DNA of 64,000 nt, taken from NCBI GenBank assembly GCA_023262185.1, contig JALRDO010000010.1:1-64000 (forward strand), read 5' to 3'. The translations under genes were made by a program, and so were the position numbers. The DNA is from Flavobacteriaceae bacterium (GTDB taxonomy: Bacteria; Bacteroidota; Bacteroidia; Flavobacteriales; Flavobacteriaceae). This document shows, piece after piece, positions 16,935 through 26,151 of this stretch. The notes below the pieces were generated by a model, which searched no databases, was not told the origin of the DNA, and was given only the letters and a program-made list of their open reading frames with translations. Positions within the stretch are counted from its first letter, which is position 1; each line of letters begins with the position of its first letter.

Positions 16935-16965
16935 TTGGTCAAAATCAAGAAAACCACTACATTTG
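16935..16965 (+). promoter_or_regulatory. Promoter of the rpmB-rpmG-DUF4295 operon
   Basis: TTG (16935-16937) and TACATTTG (16958-16965) match the Bacteroidota -33/-7 consensus with 20 bases between them. The leader to the rpmB ATG at 16999 is about 28 bases. Confidence 0.6.
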
Positions 16966-16998
16966 CACACTCTAAATTCAGGTAAAAACGCTAAAACA

Positions 16999-17235
16999 AT
17001 GTCAAAGATCTGTGAGGTTACTGGAAAGAAAGTGATGTTCGGTAACAATGTATCGTTCTCGATCAATAAGACCAAACGTAGGTTTGATGTGAATATCAGT
17101 AAAAAGCGTTTTTATGTAGCTGAAGAGGATCGCTGGGTTACATTGAACGTTTCTTCTAAAGGACTTAAGGTAATCGACAAAAAAGGAATCTCTGAGGTAC
17201 TTAAAGCGTCTCGAGAAAAAGGATACATCAAATAA
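16999..17235 (+). CDS. rpmB: 50S ribosomal protein L28
   Basis: The protein (78 residues) begins MSKICEVTGKK and has the L28 pattern VSFSINKTKRRF and RWVTLNVSSKGLKVIDKKG. A longer frame starting at 16963 begins within the promoter and lacks similarity, so the ATG at 16999 is chosen. It heads a three-gene ribosomal operon with rpmG 13 bases downstream. Cys is kept only at CEVTG, so the zinc-type Cys pair of some L28 proteins is absent. Confidence 0.96.
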   Translation: MSKICEVTGKKVMFGNNVSFSINKTKRRFDVNISKKRFYVAEEDRWVTLNVSSKGLKVIDKKGISEVLKASREKGYIK

Positions 17236-17248
17236 ATAAACGTTCGCT

Positions 17249-17431
17249 ATGGCCAAGAAAGGAAATAGAGTACAGGTAATTCTCGAGTGCACAGAGCATA
17301 AAACATCTGGTATGCCTGGAACTTCTAGATACATTACAACAAAGAATAAGAAAAATACACCAGACCGTCTTGAGATTAAGAAGTTCAATCCTATCCTCAA
17401 GAAAATGACGGTTCACAAAGAAATTAAGTAA
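17249..17431 (+). CDS. rpmG: 50S ribosomal protein L33
   Basis: The protein (60 residues) has typical L33 motifs: [33 protein letters not shown] and [12 protein letters not shown]. Only one of the usual zinc-ligand cysteines (ECTEH) remains, so this is the zinc-free form. It lies between rpmB and the DUF4295 gene, whose ATG follows the L33 stop after one base. Confidence 0.96.
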   Translation: MAKKGNRVQVILECTEHKTSGMPGTSRYITTKNKKNTPDRLEIKKFNPILKKMTVHKEIK

Positions 17432-17432
17432 G

Positions 17433-17585
17433 ATGGCAAAGAAAACCGTTGCAACGTTACAGACGAGTTCTAAAAGATTAACCAAAGCGATCAAGATGGT
17501 CCGCTCACCTAAGTCAGGTGCGTATACCTTTGTTGAATCAGTAATGGCTCCTGAGCTGGTTAAAGAGTGGTTATCAGATAAGTAA
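17433..17585 (+). CDS. DUF4295 small basic protein, probable ribosomal subunit protein
   Basis: A 50-residue reading frame starting MAKKTVATLQTSSKRLTKAI and ending KEWLSDK follows rpmG by one base. DUF4295 proteins occur in Bacteroidota in exactly this position after L28 and L33. I recall that a lineage-specific large-subunit protein (bL38) has been seen in a Flavobacterium ribosome structure and that it may correspond to this family; that identity should be confirmed. The basic, short sequence and ribosomal operon fit a ribosomal role. A strong terminator follows. Confidence 0.88.
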   Translation: MAKKTVATLQTSSKRLTKAIKMVRSPKSGAYTFVESVMAPELVKEWLSDK

Positions 17586-17605
17586 TTCGCTCTCAAAAGA
17601 ATTTC

Positions 17606-17628
17606 AAGCCGCTTTTGCGGCTTTTTTT
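17606..17628 (+). terminator. Intrinsic terminator after the rpmB-rpmG-DUF4295 operon
   Basis: The hairpin AAGCCGC-TTTT-GCGGCTT is followed by a run of T. It separates the ribosomal operon from ftsY. Confidence 0.92.
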
Positions 17629-17653
17629 ATGCCTTAAGTTTTAGTTTTACCGT

Positions 17654-18592
17654 ATGGGTTGGTTGGATGCCTTTAAAAAGAAACAAGAGCCTGAACAGCT
17701 ATCGGAAGGCCTTGAAAAAACCAAAAAAAGTTTTTTTGGCAAGCTCGCTGTGGCCGTCGCAGGGCGCTCTATCGTTGACGCCGAGACTTTAGATGCTTTA
17801 GAAGAGCTCCTCATCACCTCAGATGTAGGGGTGCATACCACGCTCAAAATTATTGAACGAATAGAGTCGCGCGTTGCTCAGGACAAATACCTTGGGACAG
17901 ACGATCTTAGGCGTCTTTTAAAAGAGGAGATTAAAGGGCTACTTCACGAGACTGATAAACAAGGGTATAGTGCCGACAAAAAACCCTATGTGGTACTGGT
18001 AGTTGGCGTGAATGGAGTAGGTAAAACCACCACCATCGGAAAACTCGCTCATCAACTAACCCAAGAAGGAAAGAAAGTAATGCTCGGAGCTGCGGATACT
18101 TTTAGAGCTGCGGCGGTTGACCAATTGCAGGTTTGGGCTGATCGTGCTCAGGTGCCTTTGGTGCGCATGCAAGAAGGAGCTGACCCGGCCTCTGTGGCCT
18201 TCGAAGCGGTAACAAGAGCTGTTCGAGATGAAGTAGATGTGTTGTTTGTAGACACGGCAGGAAGGCTTCATAATAAGGTGAATCTGATGAACGAATTGAG
18301 CAAAATCAAGCGTGTGATGGGTAAAGTATTGGACGATGCTCCACACGAAGTTATGCTAGTGCTTGATGGATCCACTGGTCAAAATGCCTTTGAACAGGCG
18401 AAGCAATTTACAGCGGCTACAGAGGTAAATGCATTAGCCATAACTAAACTCGATGGTACCGCTAAAGGGGGAGTTGTTTTGGGTATTTCCGATCAGTTCA
18501 CTATACCTGTTCGATTTATCGGTTTGGGTGAGGGAATTACCGACCTCAAGGTCTTCGATAAAGATTCCTTTGTCGAAGCTTTATTTTCTTAG
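17654..18592 (+). CDS. ftsY: Signal recognition particle receptor FtsY
   Basis: The protein (312 residues) has an N helical domain and a GTPase G domain with GVNGVGKTTT (118-127), AADTFRAAAVDQL, DTAGRLHNK, TKLDGTAKGG and GLGEGITDL. It docks the signal recognition particle at the membrane to deliver nascent membrane proteins. The acidic N-terminal extension found in E. coli FtsY is absent; only about 25 charged residues precede the N domain, as is usual in this phylum. rimO follows after 6 bases. Confidence 0.97.
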   Translation: MGWLDAFKKKQEPEQLSEGLEKTKKSFFGKLAVAVAGRSIVDAETLDALEELLITSDVGVHTTLKIIERIESRVAQDKYLGTDDLRRLLKEEIKGLLHETDKQGYSADKKPYVVLVVGVNGVGKTTTIGKLAHQLTQEGKKVMLGAADTFRAAAVDQLQVWADRAQVPLVRMQEGADPASVAFEAVTRAVRDEVDVLFVDTAGRLHNKVNLMNELSKIKRVMGKVLDDAPHEVMLVLDGSTGQNAFEQAKQFTAATEVNALAITKLDGTAKGGVVLGISDQFTIPVRFIGLGEGITDLKVFDKDSFVEALFS

Positions 18593-18598
18593 CCTTCT

Positions 18599-19909
18599 AT
18601 GAGAACAAAGTCTTTACACGCCAAAACGATCAATGTAGTAACCCTCGGGTGCAGCAAGAACCTTTACGATTCTGAGGTGTTGAGTGGTCAGCTTGAAGCT
18701 TCAGGCAAAAAGGTAGTTCACGAAGGTGAGGGTGAAGTCGTGGTGATTAATACTTGTGGTTTCATCGCTAATGCGAAGCAAGAAAGTATAGAGACGATCT
18801 TGCATTTTGTCGATCAAAAGCAGCGCGGAAACGTCGAAAAGGTTTACGTAACCGGATGTCTCAGTGAGCGCTACATGACGGACTTAGAAGAAGAAATCCC
18901 TGACGTTGACCGCTATTTTGGAACACAGCATCTTCCGCAATTACTCAAAGAATTAGGGGCAGACTATAAGCACGAACTCCTGGGCGAAAGGGTGATGAGT
19001 ACGCCTACACATTATGCTTACCTAAAGATAGCAGAAGGCTGTGATCGTCCTTGTTCGTTTTGTGCTATTCCACTCATGCGTGGAAAACACCGCTCAACCC
19101 CAATAGAAGATCTTGTTTCAGAGGCTCAGGTGTTGGCAAGCAAAGGAGTAAAAGAGCTTATTTTGATCGCTCAAGACCTTACGTATTATGGCTTAGACCT
19201 CTACAAAGAGCGTGCTTTGGCTAGGCTTTTAAGGGCATTAGAGCAGGTTGAAGGAATAGAGTGGATCCGACTACATTACGCCTTTCCGAGTGGATTCCCA
19301 GAAGATGTTTTAGAGGTAATCAAAAGTTCGTCTAAGGTCTGTAACTACATTGATATACCATTGCAGCACATATCCGATACCGTACTTAAGAGTATGCGGC
19401 GCGGAACTACCTATGAAAAGACAAATTCTTTACTAAACACCTTTAGAGAGAAGGTTCCAGGTATGGCCATTCGAACCACATTGATTGTGGGTTACCCAGG
19501 CGAGGACGAAAAGGCTTTTAATGAGCTCAAGGAGTGGGTAAAGAATACGCGTTTTGATCGACTTGGGTGTTTTACCTATTCCCATGAAGAGAACACTCAT
19601 GCGTATACCTTAGTTGATGATGTGCCAGAAGAGGAGAAAGAGAGAAGAGCTACTGAAATCATGGAAATTCAAGGGCAGATCTCTTGGGAATTGAATCAAG
19701 AAAAGGTGGGGCAGGTATTCAAGTGTATCATAGATCGCTATGAAGATGGATATTTTGTAGCACGAACTGAATTTGATTCTCCGGATGTCGATAATACCGT
19801 TTTAATAGAAGCAGAAAAGCAGTATTTGACAGTTGGATCCTTTGTCGAGGTAGAAATTCTAGATGCAGGGGATTTTGACCTTTACGGAAAAGTAGTCACT
19901 CATTTATAG
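18599..19909 (+). CDS. rimO: Ribosomal protein S12 methylthiotransferase RimO
   Basis: The protein (436 residues) has three domains: UPF0004 with C18, C53 and C87 binding one iron-sulfur cluster; radical-SAM with C148xxxC152xxC155 (EGCDRPCSFCAIP); and a C-terminal TRAM domain. It adds a methylthio group to an Asp of ribosomal protein S12. The IPLMRGKHRS stretch after the cluster fits RimO rather than MiaB. It lies 6 bases after ftsY and its 3' end overlaps a convergent small gene by 6 bases. Confidence 0.96.
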   Translation: MRTKSLHAKTINVVTLGCSKNLYDSEVLSGQLEASGKKVVHEGEGEVVVINTCGFIANAKQESIETILHFVDQKQRGNVEKVYVTGCLSERYMTDLEEEIPDVDRYFGTQHLPQLLKELGADYKHELLGERVMSTPTHYAYLKIAEGCDRPCSFCAIPLMRGKHRSTPIEDLVSEAQVLASKGVKELILIAQDLTYYGLDLYKERALARLLRALEQVEGIEWIRLHYAFPSGFPEDVLEVIKSSSKVCNYIDIPLQHISDTVLKSMRRGTTYEKTNSLLNTFREKVPGMAIRTTLIVGYPGEDEKAFNELKEWVKNTRFDRLGCFTYSHEENTHAYTLVDDVPEEEKERRATEIMEIQGQISWELNQEKVGQVFKCIIDRYEDGYFVARTEFDSPDVDNTVLIEAEKQYLTVGSFVEVEILDAGDFDLYGKVVTHL

Positions 19910-20149
19910 ATAATTACCTCTGTTAGGTTTTAAGGCCGATTTAACCTGATCCAATTGCGTTTCGTCTATATCAAGTGCACAACTTGCCCAGGCCTCGTTA
20001 TGTTGAACTACCTCAGTGATATTTAATTCTTGCTTATTTGAGAGGTTGTTAAGGTAAACCTCAAGGTGATCTTGAAAATGAAGAGCGGTTTGATGTGAAG
20101 AGGGGCCTCTAAAATCCCAAAACAAACGGATCTTTTTCACTGGTTTCAT
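19904..20149 (-). CDS. Conserved small protein of unknown function (81 residues)
   Basis: The protein starts MKPVKKIRLFWDFRG and ends ALKPNRGNYL; the middle has HQTALHFQDHL and a DIDETQLDQVKSAL helix. I recall similar Bacteroidota proteins with RGP near the start and LKPHRG near the end, suggesting a ferredoxin-like fold. No catalytic residues or membrane segments are seen. It is a single gene, tail-to-tail with rimO and divergent from the foldase lipoprotein gene. Confidence 0.65.
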   Translation of the reverse strand: MKPVKKIRLFWDFRGPSSHQTALHFQDHLEVYLNNLSNKQELNITEVVQHNEAWASCALDIDETQLDQVKSALKPNRGNYL

Positions 20150-20219
20150 AAGCCATGGTTTGGGCGCGAAAATTCTGTTAACATCAAGCGTAAAGTTAAG
20201 GATAACGGCTTCTTTATTC

Positions 20220-20227
20220 TATTTTTG
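20220..20227 (+). promoter_or_regulatory. -7 promoter element 4 bases before the foldase lipoprotein gene
   Basis: TATTTTTG matches TAnnTTTG and is 4 bases from the ATG at 20232, the same spacing and sequence as at recR. Confidence 0.4.
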
Positions 20228-20231
20228 AATT

Positions 20232-21104
20232 ATGCGACTGATGGCGATTTTAAGAAGTGTTCTCGGAGCTCTTTGCGGGCTAATGGTGACCGCATGCGCA
20301 CTGTTTGTTTCCGAAGAGCCTAATCAAGAAGCTGTTGCCCGAGTAGGCAGGTCATACCTCTACGCTGTTGACCTTCCAAATTTTTCTTATTTGTCTGATG
20401 AACAAGCGATCAAAGAAGCCAGAGAGTTATACATCAGTGAATGGGCCGTAAAGCAATTGATGTTTCAAAATGCACTAAATAATCTTCCTGAGGATGTTCA
20501 ATGGGATTTAGATCGTTTAGTGGAAGCCTACAAAACCGATTTATATACAAAATCTTATTTCGACTTAATTTCATTTAGTCCTTCAGACACCATCATAGCT
20601 GGCGGAGAATTAGATTCTCTGTATCGACGCGAAGAGGCAAGCATGCGACTGGATCAAGACATTGTAAAGCTTCGTTATGTGGTACTTGGTCCGCAGTATA
20701 CTAAACCAGATGAGGTGATGAACCGCTTCAAGCGCTTTAACGAACAAGATCAGCGTTTTATTGATTCTCTCCATTCCCATAATTACCTTAGAGAACTTCA
20801 ATTAAATGATTCTACTTGGTTTAACAGTGCCTCTATAGCCAAACAAATAACCCCAATTACCTATCAAAACAGTGAAGTATATCTCAAACCCTATCAGTTT
20901 TTTGATATCCGTGACAGCACTGGTTTTTACTTTGGACAGGTCTTAGATACGAGAAAAAAAGGCGATATTGCACCTTATGCTTTTGCCTTAGCCGAACTAC
21001 GCCAAATTGTTCAAAATCGAAAGCGTTTTGAGCGTTTGGAACGGCAAAAACAAGAAATGATTAGTGAAGCAATTCGAAAAAAAACCTATGAGACATATGA
21101 GTAG
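20232..21104 (+). CDS. Predicted periplasmic lipoprotein resembling SurA/PrsA foldase N-domains
   Basis: The protein (290 residues) has a signal peptide ending in a lipobox (VTAC), then VARVGRSYLYAVDLP, the pattern seen at the start of SurA/PpiD-type chaperone domains. The rest is helical and charged with no clear parvulin domain, although KLRYVVLGP might be a degenerate remnant. It likely acts as a membrane-anchored periplasmic chaperone. It overlaps the SurA-like gene that follows, indicating a coupled foldase pair. An alternative ATG lies three codons in. Confidence 0.7.
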   Translation: MRLMAILRSVLGALCGLMVTACALFVSEEPNQEAVARVGRSYLYAVDLPNFSYLSDEQAIKEARELYISEWAVKQLMFQNALNNLPEDVQWDLDRLVEAYKTDLYTKSYFDLISFSPSDTIIAGGELDSLYRREEASMRLDQDIVKLRYVVLGPQYTKPDEVMNRFKRFNEQDQRFIDSLHSHNYLRELQLNDSTWFNSASIAKQITPITYQNSEVYLKPYQFFDIRDSTGFYFGQVLDTRKKGDIAPYAFALAELRQIVQNRKRFERLERQKQEMISEAIRKKTYETYE

Positions 21105-22464
21105 ATTGTTAGCCATTTTGATGATCGCCGTAATACCTGCCGCGTCCTTTGCTCAAGGAGGAACCTCAAATCAAACGAGAATTAAAATCGATGGTGTAGT
21201 CTCTGTTATTGGAGATTTTGTCATCCTTGAATCAGATGTAGACAAGTTAAAGGCGGACATTGAAAATCAAGGTGGTGATTTAGGAGAAATTTCAGAGTGC
21301 CAATTGCTAGGAAAGTTAATGGAAGATCGTTTGTTCGCCCATCATGCTATTCAAGATAGTCTATTAGTATCTGATTCAGAAGTCAATCAAATGGGGGATA
21401 TGCAAATTCAGCAGTTAGCGCGTCAGATTGGTTCAGTAGAGAAGGTGCTAGAGTTTTACGATAAACCAGATTTGCAGACCTTTAAAGATGAGCTGTACGA
21501 GATCAACAGACTGCGAATGCTCGCAGACAAGATGCAAAGTGATATTGTCGATGAGATTGAAATCACCCCTGAAGAAGTGCGCCAGTTTTTCTACAGCATT
21601 CCAATTACCAAAAGACCTGTTTTTGGGGCAGAGCTTGAAATTGCACAGATCGTAAAGCAACCTAAGCCTTCAGAGGAAGAGAAATTACGTATCGTTCAGC
21701 GCCTTGAACAAATGAAGCAAGACGTGGAAGAGAACGGAGCAAGCTTTAGTGTAAAGGCGATTTTGTATTCTCAAGATCCGGGCTCAAAATCTAACGGAGG
21801 TGCTTACACGATGAATCGAGAAACTCCTTTTGTAAAAGAATTTAAAGATGTTGCTTTCTCGTTGAGAGAGGGAGAGATTTCAGACCCCTTTGAAACGGAC
21901 TTTGGGTATCACATTATTTTGGTTGAAAAAATCAGAGGACAAGAAGTCGATTTGAGACATGTTTTGCTTACTCCTGAAATTTCGAACGAACAAATTGAAG
22001 CTGCAAAGCAAGAATTAGACAGTATCCGCTCAGAAATCTTAGCAGGCACCATTACTTTTGAAGAAGCAGCCCGGCTGTTTTCTGATGAAAAAGAGACGAA
22101 ATTTGACGGAGGTATACTCCGTAACCCTAAAGACTACAGTGCGAGATTTGAGCTTACCAATATGGATCCTGTACTCTACAATCAGGTAGCCACTTTACGC
22201 GACGGACAAATCTCTCAACCCATCAAAGAAGACGATTCTCGTGGGGGGCCACCAAAGTTTAAAATCATGCGTGTAGCTAATCGCTACGACGAGCATATGG
22301 CCGATTTCGCTAGGGATTATGTGAAGATTAAAGATTTAGCCCTCTCAGATAAGGAGCGCAGGACCATAGAAGAATGGATTGCTGAGCAAATTGAGTCAAC
22401 CTTTATTCAGATAAACGATACGCGAAAAGACTGTGACTTTGCGAGTAATTGGCTTAAGAATTAG
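21088..22464 (+). CDS. SurA-like peptidyl-prolyl isomerase with two parvulin domains
   Basis: After a signal peptide (MSRLLAILMIAVIPAASFAQ) comes a SurA N-terminal domain (KIDGVVSVIGDFVILESDVD), then two PpiC/parvulin domains at about residues 170-275 (AELEIAQIVKQP, GGAYTMNRETPFV, DPFETDFGYHIILVE) and 280-385 (DLRHVLLTP, DGGILRNP). It should help outer-membrane proteins fold in the periplasm. The longest frame begins at 21064 inside the previous gene; I use the ATG at 21088, while the ATG at 21097 is also possible. Confidence 0.88.
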   Translation: MRHMSRLLAILMIAVIPAASFAQGGTSNQTRIKIDGVVSVIGDFVILESDVDKLKADIENQGGDLGEISECQLLGKLMEDRLFAHHAIQDSLLVSDSEVNQMGDMQIQQLARQIGSVEKVLEFYDKPDLQTFKDELYEINRLRMLADKMQSDIVDEIEITPEEVRQFFYSIPITKRPVFGAELEIAQIVKQPKPSEEEKLRIVQRLEQMKQDVEENGASFSVKAILYSQDPGSKSNGGAYTMNRETPFVKEFKDVAFSLREGEISDPFETDFGYHIILVEKIRGQEVDLRHVLLTPEISNEQIEAAKQELDSIRSEILAGTITFEEAARLFSDEKETKFDGGILRNPKDYSARFELTNMDPVLYNQVATLRDGQISQPIKEDDSRGGPPKFKIMRVANRYDEHMADFARDYVKIKDLALSDKERRTIEEWIAEQIESTFIQINDTRKDCDFASNWLKN

Positions 22465-22475
22465 ACGCTTCTTCG

Positions 22476-22483
22476 TAATTTTG
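22476..22483 (+). promoter_or_regulatory. -7 promoter element before aconitase
   Basis: TAATTTTG matches TAnnTTTG, 20 bases before the aconitase ATG. The spacing to the nearest upstream TTG is larger than usual. Confidence 0.45.
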
Positions 22484-22503
22484 CAACCTAATTAATAAGA
22501 ATT

Positions 22504-24777
22504 ATGGCATTCGATTTCGAAATGATTAAGCAAGTTTACGATCGCATGGATGCGAATGTAACTGCCGCTAGAAATATACTCGGTAGACCCCTAACACTTA
22601 CCGAAAAGATTTTATACAATCACTTGTGGGAGAAGAGTGTCACGACAGTGTTTAAGCGCGGAGAAGACTATGTAGATTTCGCTCCAGACCGCGTCGCTTG
22701 TCAAGATGCCACTGCACAGATGGCTCTTTTGCAATTTATGCATGCGGGTAAACCTAATGTTGCTGTACCTACTACGGTACACTGTGATCACTTGATCCAG
22801 GCGAAGCAAGGAGCGAGTGCTGATTTGAAACGCGCGAATGAAACCTCGAACGAGGTGTTTGATTTCTTGGGATCTGTATCTAATAAATACGGAATAGGCT
22901 TCTGGAAGCCGGGTGCGGGTATCATTCACCAAGTAGTTCTTGAAAACTATGCTTTTCCGGGGGGTATGATGATAGGAACTGATTCTCATACGGTGAATGC
23001 AGGAGGTTTAGGTATGATTGCTGTTGGTGTTGGTGGTGCAGATGCAGTAGATGTGATGGCGGGCATGGCATGGGAGCTGAAATTTCCTAAGCTCATTGGA
23101 GTGAAGCTAACGGGTAAACTTTCAGGATGGACTGCCCCTAAGGATGTAATTCTCAAGGTTGCAGACTTATTGACCGTTAAAGGAGGTACTGGTGCCGTAA
23201 TTGAATATTTTGGTGAAGGTGCCTTAGCTATGTCGTGTACCGGAAAAGGAACCATCTGTAATATGGGAGCTGAGGTAGGTGCTACCACTTCAACCTTCGG
23301 ATACGATGAATCTATGGATCGCTACTTGAGAGCCACTGGAAGAGCAGATATAGCGGATGCGGCAAATCAGGTAAAAGCCCATTTGACAGGTGATACTGAG
23401 GTTTATGCCAACCCTGAAGCGTATTTCGATCAAGTGATTGAAATTGATTTGTCAACTTTAGAACCGCATCTTAACGGACCTTTTACTCCAGACTTAGCAA
23501 CGCCTATTTCAAAAATGGCAGAAACAGCTAAGAAGAATGATTGGCCGCTTCAAGTTGAGGTTGGTCTGATAGGTTCATGTACGAACTCTTCTTACGAAGA
23601 TATTTCACGCGCAGCTTCTTTAGCCAAGCAAGTAGCGGAGAAAAAATTAAAAACTAAAGCGAAATTCACCATAACACCAGGATCAGAGCAGGTGCGCTTT
23701 ACCATCGATCGTGATGGTCTGATTGAGACTTTCGACCAGATAGGTGCTACAGTTTTTGCTAACGCCTGTGGACCGTGTATTGGAATGTGGGATCGCTATG
23801 GTGAGAAGGCATCTGATGGACCTCGAAATACCATCGTTCACTCTTTCAACAGAAACTTTGCGAAGCGAGCTGATGGAAACCCTAATACACTCGCATTTGT
23901 AGGTTCTCCCGAATTGGTCACTGCCATTGCGATAGCCGGAAGATTAGACTTTAACCCTTTAACCGACACTTTGATTAATGAAGACGGAGAAGAGGTGATA
24001 TTAGATGAGCCGAGCGGATATGAATTACCACCTGCAGGATTTGCCGTTGAAGATTCAGGATTTGTAGCTCCTGCTGCAGATTCAAGCCAAGTAACGGTAA
24101 AGGTGGATCCTTCATCTGAACGCTTGCAGTTATTGGATCCATTTATTCCGATCCAAGTCGAAAAGATGAAGAATATCCCATTACTGATTAAGGCGCAAGG
24201 AAAGTGTACTACAGACCACATCTCAATGGCCGGGCCTTGGTTGCGTTACAGAGGACATCTAGACAATATTGCCAACAATACGCTTATCGGTGCGGTAAAT
24301 GCATTTAATGTAAAGACGAACTTTGTTAAGAATCAATTAACGGGTGAATATGCTGGGGTTCCTGATACACAGCGTTCTTATAAAAAAGAAGGACTTTATT
24401 CTATTGTTGTCGGAGACCATAATTATGGAGAAGGTTCTTCAAGAGAGCATGCAGCCATGCAGCCCCGTCACTTAGGAGTAGCAGCAGTTTTAGTGAAGTC
24501 TTTCGCTAGAATACATGAGACTAACTTGAAGAAGCAAGGAATGCTAGCCTTAACCTTTGCTAATGAGGCTGACTACGATCTCATTCAAGAAGATGATAGA
24601 TTTGATTTTGTTGACTTGGACGGATTTGCACCTGGTAAACCACTTACTTTAATGGTGACTCATAGTGATGGGTCAACGGATGCTATTGTAGTGAATCACA
24701 GTTACAATAGTTCTCAAATCTCTTGGTTTGAAGCAGGGTCTGCTCTGAACTTGATCAAAAAAGAGAATGCCGCTTAA
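22504..24777 (+). CDS. Aconitate hydratase
   Basis: The protein (757 residues) is of the mitochondrial-type aconitase length. Motifs include [31 protein letters not shown] and [11 protein letters not shown], giving the three [4Fe-4S] cysteines at about residues 358, 421 and 424, and a C-terminal swivel domain with [15 protein letters not shown]. It isomerises citrate to isocitrate in the citric acid cycle. The crtA-like gene follows after 10 bases on the same strand, so a carotenoid gene may be co-transcribed with it. Confidence 0.97.
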   Translation: MAFDFEMIKQVYDRMDANVTAARNILGRPLTLTEKILYNHLWEKSVTTVFKRGEDYVDFAPDRVACQDATAQMALLQFMHAGKPNVAVPTTVHCDHLIQAKQGASADLKRANETSNEVFDFLGSVSNKYGIGFWKPGAGIIHQVVLENYAFPGGMMIGTDSHTVNAGGLGMIAVGVGGADAVDVMAGMAWELKFPKLIGVKLTGKLSGWTAPKDVILKVADLLTVKGGTGAVIEYFGEGALAMSCTGKGTICNMGAEVGATTSTFGYDESMDRYLRATGRADIADAANQVKAHLTGDTEVYANPEAYFDQVIEIDLSTLEPHLNGPFTPDLATPISKMAETAKKNDWPLQVEVGLIGSCTNSSYEDISRAASLAKQVAEKKLKTKAKFTITPGSEQVRFTIDRDGLIETFDQIGATVFANACGPCIGMWDRYGEKASDGPRNTIVHSFNRNFAKRADGNPNTLAFVGSPELVTAIAIAGRLDFNPLTDTLINEDGEEVILDEPSGYELPPAGFAVEDSGFVAPAADSSQVTVKVDPSSERLQLLDPFIPIQVEKMKNIPLLIKAQGKCTTDHISMAGPWLRYRGHLDNIANNTLIGAVNAFNVKTNFVKNQLTGEYAGVPDTQRSYKKEGLYSIVVGDHNYGEGSSREHAAMQPRHLGVAAVLVKSFARIHETNLKKQGMLALTFANEADYDLIQEDDRFDFVDLDGFAPGKPLTLMVTHSDGSTDAIVVNHSYNSSQISWFEAGSALNLIKKENAA

Positions 24778-24787
24778 ATCTTAAGGC

Positions 24788-25489
24788 ATGAGCAAACAGG
24801 TCACCTCGATTACCTTCTTTAGGTTTACTACACCGAGGTCAATGATCTGGGCGTTCTTTATGATGCAATTCGCTCGAGCGCCTTTACGAAAAGTGAAGGG
24901 TCTTGAGCGTTTTTTTTTGATGGGTACCGGAAAGAAGGGGTTTAGTCCAAACCCAGACTGGTCTACTTATGCTTTATTACAAATATGGAATTCGCAAGAA
25001 GAGGCGGATTATTATTTCTCAAGTCATCCATTATATTCTTCGTATGTGCGAAATAGTGAAGAGATCTTGAGAGTTATGATGCGTAATATTAAGGCGCATG
25101 GTGCTTGGAACGGGCTCAATCCTTTTCAGAAGTCATCTCAGCTGGATCCTGAGAATCCTTACATCGCAGCCATAACTAGAGCGACTATTAAGATACGTTT
25201 TCAACTTAAATTCTGGCGAGCTGTTCCCTATACCCAACGCTTCCTAGACACTACCACTGCCTTGAAATTTACCAAGGGGATAGGCGAGGTACCCTTTAGG
25301 AATATGGCTACTTTTTCAATTTGGGAATCTGAAGAAGACCTGAGACAGTTCGCATATACTGATAAGCATCATAAAAAAGCCATTGCTCAAACAAAGTCTC
25401 TAAATTGGTATAGCGAGGAACTCTTTAGCCGCTTTCAGCCGTATCAGATATACGGTACTTATCTCGGACAATCTATCGAGTTGTCTTAG
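24788..25489 (+). CDS. CrtA-like carotenoid oxygenase (probable 2-hydroxylase of myxol synthesis)
   Basis: The protein (233 residues) belongs to the spheroidene monooxygenase (CrtA) family: SITFFRF, FFLMGTGKKGFSPNPDWSTYA, LQIW near residue 60, ATIKIRFQLKFW and ATFSIWESEEDLRQFAY. A crtA-related gene from Flavobacterium P99-3 was reported to encode a carotenoid 2-hydroxylase of myxol biosynthesis, which fits the cruF and crtD-like genes next door. It follows aconitase on the plus strand and overlaps the end of cruF by 4 bases tail to tail. Activity is inferred from family and context. Confidence 0.82.
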   Translation: MSKQVTSITFFRFTTPRSMIWAFFMMQFARAPLRKVKGLERFFLMGTGKKGFSPNPDWSTYALLQIWNSQEEADYYFSSHPLYSSYVRNSEEILRVMMRNIKAHGAWNGLNPFQKSSQLDPENPYIAAITRATIKIRFQLKFWRAVPYTQRFLDTTTALKFTKGIGEVPFRNMATFSIWESEEDLRQFAYTDKHHKKAIAQTKSLNWYSEELFSRFQPYQIYGTYLGQSIELS

Positions 25490-26151
25490 CGCATTAAAGC
25501 GAGACTGCCAAAGAATAATGCCTGTGCAAGATAAATGTGCATGGCAATACTTAAGGATGTTTCGGGTTTGTCTTTCTGTGCCTTCTCTACTGTGAAATAA
25601 ATGAATTGAAAGAGAAAGCCAAATCCAAACCAACTCCAATAATTGGATGCTGGAGGACTCGGTATAAAAGTCCAGTAGTCAAAATGAGGAGCTAAAAGTT
25701 CAAGAAGTGCATCTAGGGCAACCATCATACTCGCCCCGATAACCGCAGAACTAAGAGTATAATGAAAGCGACCACTTACTGCTTGGGCCATCCGTGCTGT
25801 TATCATGGTTAAGACAGCCCAAAAAATTCCTATAATAATAGGAATCCCATCAATTTTCGGCCCTAGATTTTCTCCGTAACTATAGGTTCCAAAAAACCAA
25901 CCATAATGCACCCCTAGCCATTCGACAAGCATTCCCGCCGAGAAAAATAGGCCTAGTAGTATCCATTGATAGCGCTTTGTAATAGGAAAGTAGAGTACGA
26001 AAAATCCAAACGAAGCAATCAGATTGAGCACCGTTTTGGTGACAAACCAGTCTTGAAATCCAGCTGCAATCCCTAAGGCTCCGGCTACATGGGGGAGCCA
26101 GATAAAAAGAAGCACCTCTTTGGTGACAATTTTAGTCGATGTTGAAGTCAT
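25486..26151 (-). CDS. cruF: Carotenoid 1',2'-hydratase, CruF family (DUF422)
   Basis: The integral membrane protein (221 residues, about seven helices) has the DUF422 motif GVHYGWFFGTYSYGENLGPK followed by GIPIIIGIFWAVLT and later ALDALLELLAPHFDYW. CruF adds water across the psi end of gamma-carotene-type pigments. It is not a CrtYcd lycopene cyclase, since the PxExxFF-type motif is missing. It is the last gene of the crt operon, overlapping the crtD-like gene by 20 bases and the crtA-like gene by 4 bases on the other strand. Confidence 0.85.
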   Translation of the reverse strand: MTSTSTKIVTKEVLLFIWLPHVAGALGIAAGFQDWFVTKTVLNLIASFGFFVLYFPITKRYQWILLGLFFSAGMLVEWLGVHYGWFFGTYSYGENLGPKIDGIPIIIGIFWAVLTMITARMAQAVSGRFHYTLSSAVIGASMMVALDALLELLAPHFDYWTFIPSPPASNYWSWFGFGFLFQFIYFTVEKAQKDKPETSLSIAMHIYLAQALFFGSLALMR

